Assembly: GCA_029582155.1 (NCBI GenBank)
Contig: CM055900.1
Coordinates: 47,281,236 to 47,345,235 of the forward strand
Reading direction: 5' to 3'
From: Panopea generosa
Taxonomy: Eukaryota; Mollusca; Bivalvia; Adapedonta; Hiatellidae
Length of the DNA: 64,000 bases
Every line of letters starts with the position of its first letter. Positions within the stretch are counted from its first letter, which is position 1. The notes under the pieces are model-generated. The model was not told the DNA's origin and ran no database searches. It saw only the letters and a program-made list of their open reading frames with translations. Positions 44,605-56,930 of this stretch are shown here, in pieces. The position numbers were made by a program, and so were the translations under genes.

Positions 44605-44688
44605 TTATATCTACCCATGGTATTTGTTTCCACAGATATAGAAAAATATTTTCAATAATAAAGATGGTTGCTTTGCTTTCGTTCATAG

Positions 44689-45099
44689 ACAGGGATCATG
44701 TGCAAGTTGCTTTGGATGGAGACAAGAAGCGTCCACTCACCATACCTCAAACCAACAAATCTCCTAGAGCTGGGTCAAGGTCACCAGCACATATCTCAAG
44801 GTCACCAAAAGGTCAAAGGTCACCAAAAGAGCAAAATTCAAATACAGATACCTCAAACTTATCAAAACCACCACGGTCTCGTGAAAAACTTGATTCACCC
44901 TCCTTGAAACCTTCAAGGGCATCAAAGAATCAGTCAAGGTCACCGAGCAATGAAGGCTCACGATCTAATTCTCCATTACCAAAAATAGAAATTACATCCT
45001 CAGATTTTGGTGACCTTTCGGGTGGTCCTATTTACGATAATGTGCTAAGTGACCAGGCCTGTGCTTATGAAGTACAGATTAAATACCCCGAAATACAGG
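44689..45099 (+). CDS. CARMIL: CARMIL exon, Ser/Pro/Arg-rich disordered tail
   Basis: 411 nt, phase 1 at both ends. Acceptor ctttcgttcatag has a good pyrimidine tract; G|AC completes an Asp codon with the previous exon. It starts DRDHVQVALDGDKKRPLTIP, then repeats SRSP/QRSPKE motifs, then ends near SSDFGDLSGGPIYDNVLSDQ. About eight SP or TP pairs suggest proline-directed phosphorylation. No CPI motif is present. The donor is taken as G|gttagt at 45100 because it fits the next exon's phase; reading on gives a stop two codons later. An upstream acceptor (ccacag at 44635) is rejected, since it meets TAA within nine codons. Conservation outside molluscs is not evident, so assignment rests on phase and position. 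Confidence 0.8.
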
Positions 45100-47070
45100 G
45101 TTAGTAGTTCTCGACTGGGATTGGGCATGAGGCATGAAAGGAATGGAAATTGGAATGATGCAGAATTTTCAAATAATTATATGTATATCTGAATGCTCAC
45201 ACAGCTCATTGGATGGGATGATTTATATGTTTGCAGGATTTGAATATAGCATGATTCTTTTGCAATAAATCTCAATACTGGTAATAAGACCACCTTATAA
45301 GTGGTTTTATAACACAATTGCGTTTTAAAACCATGTTGGCATAGGGGAATTATAATGCACATTGGCATGTTTATTTATATGATTGTTCTGTTTCACATAT
45401 TAATTATTATAGCGTAATGATGGGTGCATGATGGACATGTTTGATTATTGATATTGCAATTAATGAGGATTTCTCATGATTTTTGTAGATCATTTAAAAT
45501 ATTTTCATATTCAGACTTAAAGTTAATCAGTTTGGAGTGTTTTTACACACTGAGATGGATGCAAATGTGTTAATTCACACATGTCTTGGGATCAACAGAG
45601 GTTGGGGTTCAGATCCAGCTTGGTCGAAAAACTTTGGTTATGTCACAGTCATTGAAATAAAAAAAAACATATTTCAGACTTTTTGAGAAGAACATTCACA
45701 GTTTCTAAATAAGGATACTAGGATAAAAATAACTACATTGAAATAATTTAAACAATAAAATTGGTATTTAATGACATTTATAACACTTATAGATTTGTTC
45801 TGTGTTTATGATCTTTTGGTATATGTGTCAATTAATTCATTTTAAACCTTTACTTCATATAGACACCTTTGGACACCTAATATCGAAGGCTTTTGAATTA
45901 ATTGGGAGAATTATGTTTATATTAACTGACAGAGTGGAAAACAGTGCAGGAAGTGTTTTCAAAGGCCTTCTGTGATTGGTGCGGGACGTGTATCTATGGA
46001 GTAAAAGGTTAAACTAATTTGAACTTTCACATCGGTGTGCCCTTTTGGTATTATGCAGTTTGCATGATTGTGTAGCTTTACCGCATGTACCATACTTTAC
46101 AGGGAGGGTGAGTGCAGGCCGCCGTCACGGTAACAGTGATTGTTGTTAAAACATTTTTTTTAAAAAAAATATATATTTCAAAGTGTTTAGTGTGAAATTA
46201 AGGTATCTGCATTACTGCAAATACAATTGCTCACTAATAATGTTTTTTTTTACTATTTTAAAATAGAAATTTTTCACTTATATTTATTTAGGTAATGTGT
46301 CAATGGGAAACAAAGTCATTTATGTAAAAAAATAAGTTTTGGTGAAAATGTCAGATACAGTTACAGTTTTATGGCGAATCTCGAGATGTACTCATTGACT
46401 TGTTCCTGCTCTGCAGACATGTATTCTACTTTGTAATTGATTGTCTGGTCAGTCACTTCGGTAAGTCACGAGGACAGACATGTGTATTGATTTTCATCAC
46501 AAGATCGTAAAGTTGCCTGATTGCCAAAGTTTCTATTTAAACATTGATGTGTTTGAGGCTTTTTCATGCGCATACATGTTATGTTCATAAAAAACAACAA
46601 ACACACAAAAAAAAAACAACAGTCTTTAACAGAGATTCAGTATATTAGATTAACTTAGTAATTGGGGCTGAATAAATTGCTTGGACAACAAAAATAAATT
46701 TATCTGTGCCGAATAATGGGTGATGACAAAAAAATGTTCATTAGTGCTGAATAAAGGGCAGATGACAGAAATCTCTCAGTGCTAATAATGAATGGATGAC
46801 AAAAACTCTATTAGTGCTGAATAATGAGTGGATGACCAAATAATCTCAATAGTCTCTGTTATTGATATCCACTCATGATAAACGTATGTGTCATGTGATA
46901 TTTTTTCATGGTCCATTGAATATGAATATAAATTTGATGTATACAAAATAACTTATTTGATGACTCATCATTATAGAGGATATACAGGTGATTTGTTGTG
47001 TTTGATGGGTAGTTATATTTATAAAAGTTATGTTGATATCGGGATATCACCACCTGAAGTTTTGCTGATT
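45100..47070 (+). other. Intron with one MITE and a short repeat, no gene seen
   Basis: Besides the MITE at 45842-46012, a degenerate repeat of about 48 bp (attagtgctgaataatgagt, ggatgacaaaaa) occurs three to four times at 46670-46850. The rest is AT-rich. Confidence 0.5.
45842..46012. mobile_element. TTAA-flanked MITE, piggyBac type (copy 2)
   Basis: Left end ttaaacctttacttcatata, right end atggagtaaaaggttaa. Interior matches 15891-16079 (aattatgtttatattaactg; ggccttctgtgattggtgcg) with small deletions. The first C of the CCCTTT end has mutated to A. Confidence 0.82.
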
Positions 47071-47700
47071 TATAGTTCACCTGAGTAAAGCTCAGGGTGA
47101 GATATTCTAATCACCTGTTGTACATCGAACTTTGTCCATGCATAAATGTTTCGTTTTGTGCACTCTAGCAATATTTTTTTTTACCACGGAAACACATAAC
47201 CAAAATTACTAATTGCTTTATATCTGGAGCACAACTTCAAAACTGTTCAATGTTATTTCATCATCAGAAACATTGTACACATTTCAAACTCGTGGTCTTG
47301 TAGTGCCTTTTTTCTAGGGAGAGTTTTCATTTTCAAAATTTTTCTTTTACCATGAAAACAAATTGTCAAAATTTCCGTTCCAAAATTTCAAAACCATTTG
47401 AGGTAGTTTCAGGGTATTTTGTACACATCTCAACCTGGTGGTCGTGTAGTGCCTTTTTCTTTAAGGGAATTTTCATTTTGATAGTATTCTGTTAACTTGG
47501 AAACAAATAGCCAAAATTAAAACTTCTCTGTTTCAGGAGCTCGACTTCAAAATCATTCAAGATAACTAAACAGAAATTTGTACACAAGTCATTCTTAGAG
47601 TTCTTTTAGTGCCTTTTGCTATAAGGGAGTTTTCATTTTCAGTATTAGTTCTACTTTCCATAGAAAAGGTTGGCCAAAATTTCGAAATTTTTCGTTAATG
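47070..47700 (+). repeat. Degenerate 145-165-bp tandem block, 3-4 copies
   Basis: It starts with an AGCT-like head (agttcacctgagtaaagctc). The phrase gtagtgccttttt, followed by gggagttttcattttc, recurs near 47300, 47445 and 47605, each preceded by attttgtacaca. Old and heavily diverged. Confidence 0.6.
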
Positions 47701-47939
47701 AGTAAAATAACGAATGTTGGAGAATTCATTTCAAGAGTCTGTGAATTTCATCTCGACTCTGGGGTCAAAAAGAAATATTTCACACTGATAAACTGGCAGA
47801 TATCGGCTTATCTTTTGAAGATAAAAATTGGAACAAAATTTTTATTTTTGCTTCAATATCTAGTTAAAAGGGAGATAATTAAAATAATTTTCAAACTTTG
47901 AATTTTTATCCCCCCCCCCCCCCACCCAAAAGAATTTGG

Positions 47940-48900
47940 GAGATGGAGGGGAAATAGTGGCATCAAGTAATTGCAGTGTCTGTCCGTATGTCCTTCCATC
48001 TAGTATTTCATGTCCGCCCAGTAACTTTGTCATGCACAGATGATTTTGTTAATACTTGCTACAAATATCATCATAACTTGATGATGTGATGTGAGTAAGA
48101 ACTACACCCATACCTCAAAAGTCAAGGTCACACTGAGTTTGTGTGAGATTTCTTGTCTGGCCTGTAACTTTGTCATGCATAGATGGATTTTATAAATACT
48201 TGCTACAAATGATCAACATAAATTGAAGATGTGTCACGCGTAACACCAAGACTCCCATTTCAAAGGTCAAGGTCTCAATTTAACTTTGTTTGGCAACACT
48301 TTCAGTCTGTTTGAGATTTCATGTCCGCCCTGTAACTTTGTCAACTATGGATGAATTTTAAAAACACTTGGTTCAGTTGATCAGCATGACATAATGAAGT
48401 ACCACCGCATGTAAGACCAAGAACCTTTCCTCAATGTCAAACATTCAATTTGTTTGCTATTTTGTGTCTGGTCTGTAACTTTGTCTTCAACTTGGCTCAA
48501 TTGATCAAGATGACATGACAACGCATCGCGTTAAGACCCAGACGTACCTCAAAGGTGAAGGTCACAATTTGAGTTTGTTTGACAACACTTTGAGTCTGTT
48601 TGAGATTTCAAGTCCGTTCTGTAACATTATCATACATAGATGGATTTCAAAAAATCTTGGCTTAATTTTTCAAATGAACAACATGACATGATAACGTGTT
48701 GCGTTAAGACCCAGAATCTTACCTCAAAGGTCAAGGTCACACATTCAGTTTGTTTGATATTTCATGTCTTGTCTGTAACTTTGTCTTTAAATAGCTTGAA
48801 ACAAGTGATCAACATGTCATGATGATGTGTCACCTGCATTTACCTGTAGAAATACCCAGACCTTTACATAAGATATCAAGGTCAAGGTTACACAAAGGTC
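47940..48900 (+). repeat. Degenerate about 150-bp tandem block, about 6 copies
   Basis: Repeated phrases ctgtaactttgtcatgc (near 48020, 48166, 48333, 48476, 48622, 48776) alternate with ctcaaaggtcaaggtcacac. This is a mollusc-type dispersed element with internal tandem units. No open frame of note. Confidence 0.65.
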
Positions 48901-49708
48901 ACACTTTAATGTAAAAAAACAACATGAAATTGCGTATATATAGTCTGAAACTTCAGTTCATTACTCTTGATTTTCATGGACACATCGCTGTCTTTTATAA
49001 AATACATAGTTATTTTCACAAACCATTTGGGGGACATGTGACACTTACCAGTGACATTTCTTGTTCTACCTCTATTTGAGAGACACTTTTGACTTATGTG
49101 CATATGTTTGTTTCACCTAAATTTTTAATTTCTCCTACATTTCATTTAATTGTTTTCTATAATTTAAGATATGGGGCAATTTATAACATTGAGTGGATTA
49201 CAAAAAATATAGACATACAAAAGTCTTCCATTGCAATTCAAAGTTAAACAGCTCTTTCTTTGATTATGTACTGAATGAACAATCTTTACTGTACAAAAAA
49301 TAAATTATTATTGATAATTTTATATATATATATTTATAATAAATGTGCAGGACCAACAATAATTTGATATATTGTTAAGACATTGATTTCAAATAATTCT
49401 TGTGATGTCACTATGTTCACATCTTGGAATTATGCTGGACTTGGTGGAACCTCTGTCTGCATGAATGAGACCTCCACGACTTCATTTTCTGATCAATATC
49501 ATATTACTGTACTCTCTCTGCAAGCATGTCAACTACCATGAGTGCATGCCTGTTTTTGATATTTGACTTCATGCAGAAATACGGATCCATCCAAGGGTCA
49601 TGCATCATGAACCAATGGTATTGGATGATATAAATCTTTGTGTTAAAATAGGGTCAGGGCCATCCCTTTACTTTTGGGAAATGGGGCCAGGCCATCTGAG
49701 GGTTGAAT

Positions 49709-50372
49709 ATACGGTATATTCCCTTATTAACGCCCCCGGGTGCGTTACATTTTACAAGGTTGGGGCGCTTATAAAAGATAAAAAAAAAAGCAAATTTAAC
49801 AACAGTTAAAAATACAATAAAACCAATAAAGCCCTGGAAAAAACCTTAAGTCCGGTTTAAATCCCCGAAAAGTGGTTCAGAATTATTTGAGAGTGAATTA
49901 AATAATCGACATAGGATGAAAAAAAGCTGAAAATCTGTATGAAATTACTAGTCTGCATACTGGAATATCCTAATTTATGGTCAGTGAACTCTTCACTTTA
50001 ACTCACTTGGACACTTGCTCTTTTCAACGTGGAAAAATACACAGACTAACCGCATTTTCCAACGTTTTGTAATGTATTAATCGACAGACGGCATTTTTAC
50101 TAGTTTTAAATGGCAAATATTGGGAAGTGTTTATTCAACAATAAAGTGGTTAAGTGGTCAACCAAGATATAAACAATGGGTTAAAGAGTTCAGAGGTGAT
50201 AAACACTCTGCTAATTGTTTAACAAAATAATCGATCAGGGAAAGATGGGCTAATACGCACTCAATTCACATATCTGTTGTATTTTTTGATTTTCAAGAAA
50301 AATAAGTGTGGGGGTGGAGGGGGGGGGGGGGGTTATTAGAGTGGGGGGCATTAATAAGGGAATATACGGTAT
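49709..50372. mobile_element. Non-autonomous DNA transposon with 25-bp TIRs
   Basis: Left end gtatattcccttattaacgc then cccc; right end ggggcattaataagggaata then tac. The ends are near-perfect inverted repeats about 650 bp apart. The interior has no transposase frame; a G run lies near the right end (50318-50332). The next paralogous copy is not in this window. Confidence 0.82.
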
Positions 50373-50944
50373 GCGTTGTTTATGTAGGAAAAGGAAATTA
50401 TTTCTTGTAAAATTTTGATGGTCACAAGATATTAGTTGCTATGATGAAATAAATGTTAACGTGCTTCTTCATTCAAGTAATAATTGTGACCCATTGTCAC
50501 AGTCTATGTCATAAGCCCGTAAAATTGGGGGGTAAAAGTATATTCTGGAGCAAGGTCAAATGAGCGTTATATATTGATTGTAAAGATATGATACAGTTTA
50601 AAAAGAAGTAACTTTAAACCCCATAAAATAAAATGTCTTGATCTGTAACATCTATTATAATAATTATTACCTTACCTATAGGTTTGGATCAGGTCTAGGA
50701 AATAATATTTTCTCTGAAACATTCCATTGTCTCAGAAGTTGACTTCCTGCAGTATTTATAATGTAATTCATATTCATTTCCTGATGTAACTTAAACAACC
50801 CATTGTTCATATCCTTGTTCTTATCAGTGACACTTGCCCCATGTTAATCCTCTAACTAGAAATGATTTGCAAATTAATGCTGCATAGGTCCTTATATAAG
50901 TCAATGGCTCATGTTTAGCTGTTGCGATCACTTGTCACTGACTG

Positions 50945-51090
50945 GTTTCCAAGGGCTGGGTCACCAGGGTTAAGATCACTTACTTGTCACTGCTAAGGTT
51001 AAGAGTTTAAGCTCTGCTCTGGTCAATTTTTTAATATAAGAAAAATTGCTATAATTATATATAAGAAAGGACGACGGTTCTAGTTATAAA
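50945..51090 (+). mobile_element. SINE, ctaaggttaagagttt family, partial
   Basis: gatcacttacttgtcactgc, then taaggttaagagtttaagct: same order as the SINE at 38545, truncated and diverged after the body start. Confidence 0.5.
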
Positions 51091-51170
51091 GCTGACATAC
51101 ATGCATTTGAGTTGTAAATCCTTCACCCTTATAACTGGTTGTCATAAATTATGCATAACTGTACAAGCTG

Positions 51171-51461
51171 GGCCCGATTAGCTCAGTCGGTTACTAAGTG
51201 CATCTGACTATCAATCCAGGAGTCGTGAGTTTGAATCCCTGTCTGTCTCTGTGATGATTGATATATATGACATTGCATCTCATCATCATTCATCTGTCAC
51301 CACTGATTCAAGTGGGAAAGGTATCAGTTACTTATGGAGATTGGGTGCGCTCGAGTACTGGTTAATCTTGGGAGATCCCAGGAAACAGTGGTTGGGTTAA
51401 CTGATTGTCTGCTAGCCCTCAATGGCATAACAATGACACTAAATAATCAATCAGTCTATCA
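51171..51461 (+). mobile_element. tRNA-derived SINE, full-length
   Basis: Head gggcccgattagctcagtcg then gttactaagtgcatctgac, B box gtcgtgagtttgaatccctg, body gattgatatatatgacattg, tail ggcataacaatgacactaaa then taatcaatcagtc. Best-preserved head of its family here. Confidence 0.88.
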
Positions 51462-51779
51462 TGTATAACCTTAAATGTGTGGGAAATGCTTTGAATTTAC
51501 CAGGAACAAGCAATACGCTTATCAAGGATATTCATTTTTTCTTTTCCAAAAATTAATCATGTCATTTTCATAAAATATGCATAAAAAAAATCTTCATTCA
51601 AAATAAGGTGACCATAAGTAGGTGTGTTACCTACCCTTGAATAGCCAATAATTGTGTGGACAGTCTCTAAGTAATTATGCTTAACTAATTGTTTTATTTA
51701 AATAAAATGAAAAAAAACTGGGTTAAATTATTTATAATGCCAATGAAATTCAATTTTTAACTAACTTTACAACATGCAA

Positions 51780-52275
51780 CTGAGGGTCCTCCGTTGATGA
51801 GTGGTCTAAGGCTGATCTCTCACCACTAAGGTCGTAAAGCTGATCTCTCACCGCTAAGGTCGTAAAGCTGATCTCTCACCACTAAGGTCGTAAGGCTGAT
51901 CTCTCACCGCTAAGGTCGTAAGGCTGATCTCTCACCGCTAAGGTCTTAAAGCTGATCTCTCACCACTAAGGTCGTAAGGCTGATCTCTCACCTGCTAAGG
52001 TCATAAGTTCGAGTCCCATATGCTTTAAAAAGTTTATGTGAGAAAGTTTACAAGTTATTTTGCCAGATGTGGACTAAGGTGCCAATTCTCAAGATCACTT
52101 ACATTTTACTACTAAGGTCATAAGTTCAAGTCCCTCTCGCTCCAAAACTTTATGTGAGAAAGTTTGCGAATTACTTGTCGAAGGATGGCGGTTCTACTCA
52201 GATTCATTCTGAGGTCTTCCAACAACACTAAAACTGGATATGCCATTTATAGCCTGATATGTGTTGAAAATGTGT
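51780..52275 (+). mobile_element. Composite SINE with a 28-bp internal array
   Basis: One SINE of the ctaaggtcgtaagttc family carries seven copies of gctgatctctcaccactaag with gtcgtaa, starting at 51811, 51839, 51867, 51895 and onward at 28 bp. A second, more complete copy follows from about 52065 (ctaaggtcataagttcaagt; tatgtgagaaagtttgcg; atgccatttatagcctgata). The amplified segment includes the left part of the B-box region. Confidence 0.8.
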
Positions 52276-52498
52276 TCAACTCTGTTAAAACCCCCCACAA
52301 AAAAAAACAACAACATGCAAACATTGTGATGACCCAGATTTGCCTATGATTAACTCAGAGTCGAATTAAGTTATACATTGTTTGGCTCTCAGTCAATTTA
52401 TGTTTAATACAGATGACTGAGCCTATTGTAGAAAGGCTTATGGATTAAAGGGAATTATATATTATGATATCGATATCTCAACTTCTCTGGCACTATTA

Positions 52499-53533
52499 CG
52501 AGGTATATCCCAAAAGTAATAGGACCACCCTATAATCATTTTTGTACTTAGGGTGTTACAAGCAAACCAATGGTATCAATGGATAGATCGACACATCTTC
52601 TATTGTCATAAAATATCGATTAACTTTCAGTCATCATTAAGGTCATGCAAAAGTCAAAATAGTATCGGAAGTTTAGAAGTACTTGGGACTTTGAAATTAG
52701 ACACCATTTAAAAAAAATTTTTACATTGCTTTTGAAAGCAGACAACTTCCTCAATATCATGCCAAGTGTAATGTAGTAACAGTGGACGTAATTTTAGACC
52801 ATCTACGAATGTCGTTTAAAGATTCGATGCTATCGATAAACATTTGAATATTGTGCGCAGTTTTGAAATAACAAGTGCGAGTTTGAATAGTAAAAAAATT
52901 GGACGACATCATGCCTAGAGTGTAAATTAAGAGAGTGGTAAAATTTTATGTTGGGTGTAATATGACCCTTCAGGATACTCTGAAGTTTATTTCACACAAC
53001 TCTTTAACAGAAGGCATATCCTGGAGTTTTATCTATTGGTGGTAACAAACGGGTTTCCAATGGTGAGGCGAAAGAAACGGACCATTATCGATCTGGAAGA
53101 CTGAAATCTTGTGTGGTTTTCCTGGGATTCAAGTCAGATCTTTGTGAAAAACGCTTTCGGTACCTCCGGGCCATGTGCCTGAGTGTACATTCTGTGGTTA
53201 GGATAAAGGAGTCAACATAGTATCATGACATGTACCAAAAAAGTGGCAGTACCACAAAAAATGTGTTTTGCACAGCGGTTCATACCTAAAAAAAAAGAAG
53301 ACTTTCCTTTGAATATCAACTTGTCATCGCACAAATAACGTCAAACTCCCCCATATTTTGTTACATATAAATTTTGACTTGTCAAAATTAATGTTAAATG
53401 GTGGTATACGATATTGAAATTTTGTATGCTTATAGTTTAAATATGGAAAATGATTCATGGCAAGTTTTGTTTGGATTGAAACACTAAAAGGCATATTTCT
53501 AAATGCCTCCTATTACTTATGGGACATGCCTCG
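52499..53533 (+). mobile_element. Decayed mariner-like element
   Basis: The ends are inverted repeats: cgaggtatatcccaaaagta at the left, tattacttatgggacatgcc then tcg at the right, with TA flanking both sides (52497-52498, 53534-53535) as expected of Tc1/mariner insertion. Inside, frame 52932 on reads RVVKFYVGCNMTLQDTLKFI, and a +1 frame from about 53026 reads SNGEAKETDHYRSGRLKS. Both resemble the N-terminal helix-turn-helix part of mariner transposase (KFYVG...TLK.I; G...E.D..RSGR). No catalytic D..D motifs were found and the frames are broken by stops and shifts. At 1,035 bp it is shorter than the usual 1.3 kb, so it is a dead copy. Confidence 0.82.
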
Positions 53534-54061
53534 TACAAGTTATATTCCCATAACTGGTTTAGAGAGTGTCTTGAAGAAGAAAACAAATTAAGCAAACTGA
53601 CAAATAATAACTTGTCTCAGTTAAACTGTTTGCTGTGTTTGATATGTGATGTCAACAGACAGACAGACATAATTATTCTGGCAATTTACCAACAGTGTGC
53701 CATATTCATATCAGTCTCACACCTCAGAACTTGTCAATTTATTGCATGATGGAGGCTTCTGGTGGTAGTGATAAATGTTCAGTACATGAAGACCATGTGT
53801 CAACACTGCGTTGCATACAAATCCTATCATTCCAAGTTCAAGGCAGCTCAGTAAGAAACAATTGGATCCAAGAATCGATGATTATGAAGGTGCCTTGACC
53901 ATTGATAAAGAGCTGAATCAGAAAAAACTTCTTGCAGGAGTGGGGGGAGGGGTTAAACAAATGACTTAATGACTTTTAACCTCATAAATTTTAATTGTAT
54001 GTGTCATTTCTCCCAACTATTGCATATATATCTTAAATTCAATAAGGATTTTTAGGGTCTA

Positions 54062-54534
54062 GCTCCTGTTTCACCAACATATACTTAAATACTTAAAAAC
54101 TGAAATCTAAGAAAAGCAGCCAGGTGATCATGATTTTAGACTTGTTCGAGCAAAACTGTGCATTGTTATATTTTATTTAACTAGTCTAAAAGAGTTCAAG
54201 GGATTAAGTTGATATTTCACACAATGATAGAGGACATTGTGAGAAAGTGCAGTGTGCAGGAAGCATACCGGTAACTCTTTCTTCTGTTTTCACAGAATTA
54301 TTCCCCTTTGTTATTTTCACTTGTTTGGAGCATACCTCGAAAAAAAGTTTTGAAGTGAATGCTTTGAAGTGCATACAATGTTAAAGAGCATTGACAGGAA
54401 GTGGACAGTACAAGAATTTGCTTTGGTGGGGGGATTAGCCATATCCATTGTTTCATTGATTTTGATTATATAATAGATAAATAATCAGTCAAAACTACCC
54501 GGTAACTAAGTAGAATGTTGGTGAAACTGAAGCC
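54062..54534. mobile_element. MITE, TIR family ctgtttcaccaacat
   Basis: Left end agctcctgtttcaccaacat, right end gaatgttggtgaaactgaag. It shares the interior phrase gattatataatagataaata, then atcagtcaaaacta with the element at 6111-6303, but is longer (473 bp). Confidence 0.8.
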
Positions 54535-54675
54535 TGCTATTGCACTCTTATTTCCCAAAAATGAATTTTCCCATTTGGCAGAAAAAAGTGGTCGATCCTC
54601 ATATGCCGGATCCAGCAGTTCCTACGACTACCGCAGCCATATATGAAACTATTGAAAGATTGTTGAAAGTGATGC

Positions 54676-54828
54676 TATACTGTACTGTACTGTACTGTCC
54701 TGTCCTGTCCTGTCCTGTCCTGTCCTGTCCTGTCCTGTCCTGTACAGTACTGTCCTGTCCTGTCCTGTCCTGTCCTGTCCTGTACTGTACTGTACTGTAC
54801 AGTCCTGTACTGTATAGTACAGTATTAT
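54676..54828. repeat. TGTCC / TGTAC pentanucleotide microsatellite
   Basis: Pure tgtcc repeats interrupted by tgtac repeats and ending in gtacagtact-type palindromic bits. Both strands are open, which gives false frames of 109 and 117 residues. Confidence 0.97.
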
Positions 54829-54829
54829 T

Positions 54830-56770
54830 ATACAGAGTACTTATATCTGTCTGTCTGGAAACATTGTAAACCACTTCATAACCACAGCAGACATTCTCTA
54901 GCACACACATACTTACTCTGTCTTCATATCTTTTATGAGAAGAATGTCTCATTAAATACTCCTAATAGCTGCATAGGAAATATGGTTTAAATTAACTATA
55001 ACACAATATTATGGTAAACTTGCATGGAATGGGTGTTCAAAATGTTTTTTTTTAGGTTGAATGATAAAGTTTTTTGGTTAATTATGTGTTTATGACTGTA
55101 TATTACTTGTTGTTGATTATATAGTCTGACAATGATATAACCTGATTACACCATTAATTTTGGTGATCTCTCTCAGTATGTATCTCTTCCTCTGTATGTA
55201 TTTTGTCTCTTTCACTCTTTGTATAATGTCTCTTCCTCTCTCTGTATTTTATCTCTTCCTCCAACCCTAGAGTATCATTTCTTCTGAACTTTCTTCAATT
55301 AGTTTGCAGTCTTCAAAATAATCATCCTCTTCTATATGTGTATATGTTTTTATATTGAATAGATGCTTAAACTTCTGCTAGCTTTATGAGCACCCCTCTA
55401 GAATTAAAACCAAAGATGCTTGCATTTTGAACACCACATATCATAGACCCACAAGCTTGCCTTAACTTTTCTGAACACCCCTTTGTAGAAGGTTTTCTAC
55501 TAAATTACAGTAGATAGCTTCAAGTTTCAATAACCTCATCGGTGGTCTATTGGTAGAGAGTCCACCTCACATGGGGAAGGTCATGAGTTTGATACTAGAC
55601 AGGGTCATAGTATTACCATAGAAAAATAGTTGTAGAAGCCCTCACATTAAGAGACGACACTAAACTAAACACCATACAACTACAACTCAAATTTTAATCA
55701 ATAGGTTTAGAAATAATTGCATTTAAAACTTACTTTCTGAACATCCCTTAAAGGATACAGTCCTGGCTGTTTGTATTCAGAGTTCACTTTCTCATTACTG
55801 ACCCTCATGGGATGCCATTTTCTACTTGATATTTGAACTCTCCTTTTTTTATAGATTCACAGGAACTGCAATTTTCTTATTACTTACTGAACTGAACACT
55901 CCTAACTATAAATAGAGTCAAAGTAACTAGCATTTTGTACTTACTTTATTTTCAGAACACTATCTGGCATTTTGTACTTATTTATTTTCTGAACACTATC
56001 TCTATTTCACAGTAACTTAATTCCTGAACTAAACACTCCTCTGATGTTCTCTGTATATTGTTTCTATGTAATAATGAATGGCATTTTCTACTTACTTATT
56101 TTCTGAACGCTCCATTGTGTTATAGGTTCCCAGTGACTTAAAATATACAGAATGGAACACTCCTCCACTTATTGGTTCACAGTAACAGTACTTTCTGAAC
56201 ATTCCTTTATAAATAGGTTTATGAAGGTTTGCATTTTCAACTTGAAGTTGAGGAAATGATGTATTAGTGTGTTGGATAGATACATTGTGAAGTGTTATAG
56301 TGTGAAACTACCCTTCATGGCTACTTTATTTAAATATGTGTATGGTTGATGAAAATAATCTTAATATGTAAATGGAATATCATTAAATGTTAGAGTTCCA
56401 TGACTGGTATAAAAAAAATCAAATGAAACTATGTTATAATCTTACACTGTTTGTGTTGTACAAGGAAGTAAAATGAAATTTAATCGATTCTAGTTTTTCA
56501 CTGTCATGTTCTTTAAACTTACCGAAAATGTTGTGTAAATGGTAGACAAGCAAAATGTTGAGGCGTTTTTCAGAATGGATTTTTGGTTTTATTCGAGGGA
56601 GAGACGAGGGCGAGACTCAGACAAGTAAGACTATTAAATTAATGAGTTTTTATTTAGAATAAAGTTGACCATTAGGTCAAGTACTGTTAACTAAGTACTG
56701 TTTGTGAAATTTCAATCCTTGTTCTAAGGTTGTGAACGTTTTTCCTGCTCAACTCATCCATGTACATCAT
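54830..56770 (+). other. Intron with degenerate repeat and one SINE
   Basis: At 55390-56240 a loosely repeated block of about 90 bp recurs (ttcacagtaact; gcattttctacttactta; ttttctgaacactcct). A tRNA-headed SINE fragment is listed separately. No supportable frame. Confidence 0.45.
55540..55690 (+). mobile_element. tRNA-Gly-like SINE head
   Basis: ggtggtctattggtagagag, then tccacctcacatggggaagg, then ggtcatgagtttgatactag: A- and B-box blocks at tRNA spacing. Ends in acgacactaaactaaacacc. Confidence 0.7.
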
Positions 56771-56930
56771 GGTCTGGTGATGGTCAGTCAGAAGCACATC
56801 GGTGGCGATCTGACTATCAATTAAGGAGTTGTGAGTTTGAATCCCCCACCCAGCAATAGTCTCCATGATGATTGATATACTACGTAAAATTATATCTTAT
56901 TGTCAGTCGACTCTCAGCACCGATTTAGGG
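56771..56930 (+). mobile_element. tRNA-derived SINE, partial
   Basis: gatggtcagtcagaagcaca, ggagttgtgagtttgaatcc, then ctccatgatgattgatatac: family of 36201. The tail is missing; a SINE of the other family (ctaaggttgtagcttcgagt, tatgtgagaaagtttgcg) follows at about 56935-57035. Confidence 0.7.

Noticed and set aside
44635-44688. Upstream acceptor (tttccacag) for the CARMIL exon at 44689
   Set aside because: Entering there in the required phase meets TAA within nine codons; the acceptor ttcatag at 44688 fits phase and has a better pyrimidine tract.
54540-54952. 109- and 117-residue frames with Cys/Pro or Gly/Gln/Asp repeats
   Set aside because: Produced by the TGTCC/TGTAC microsatellite.
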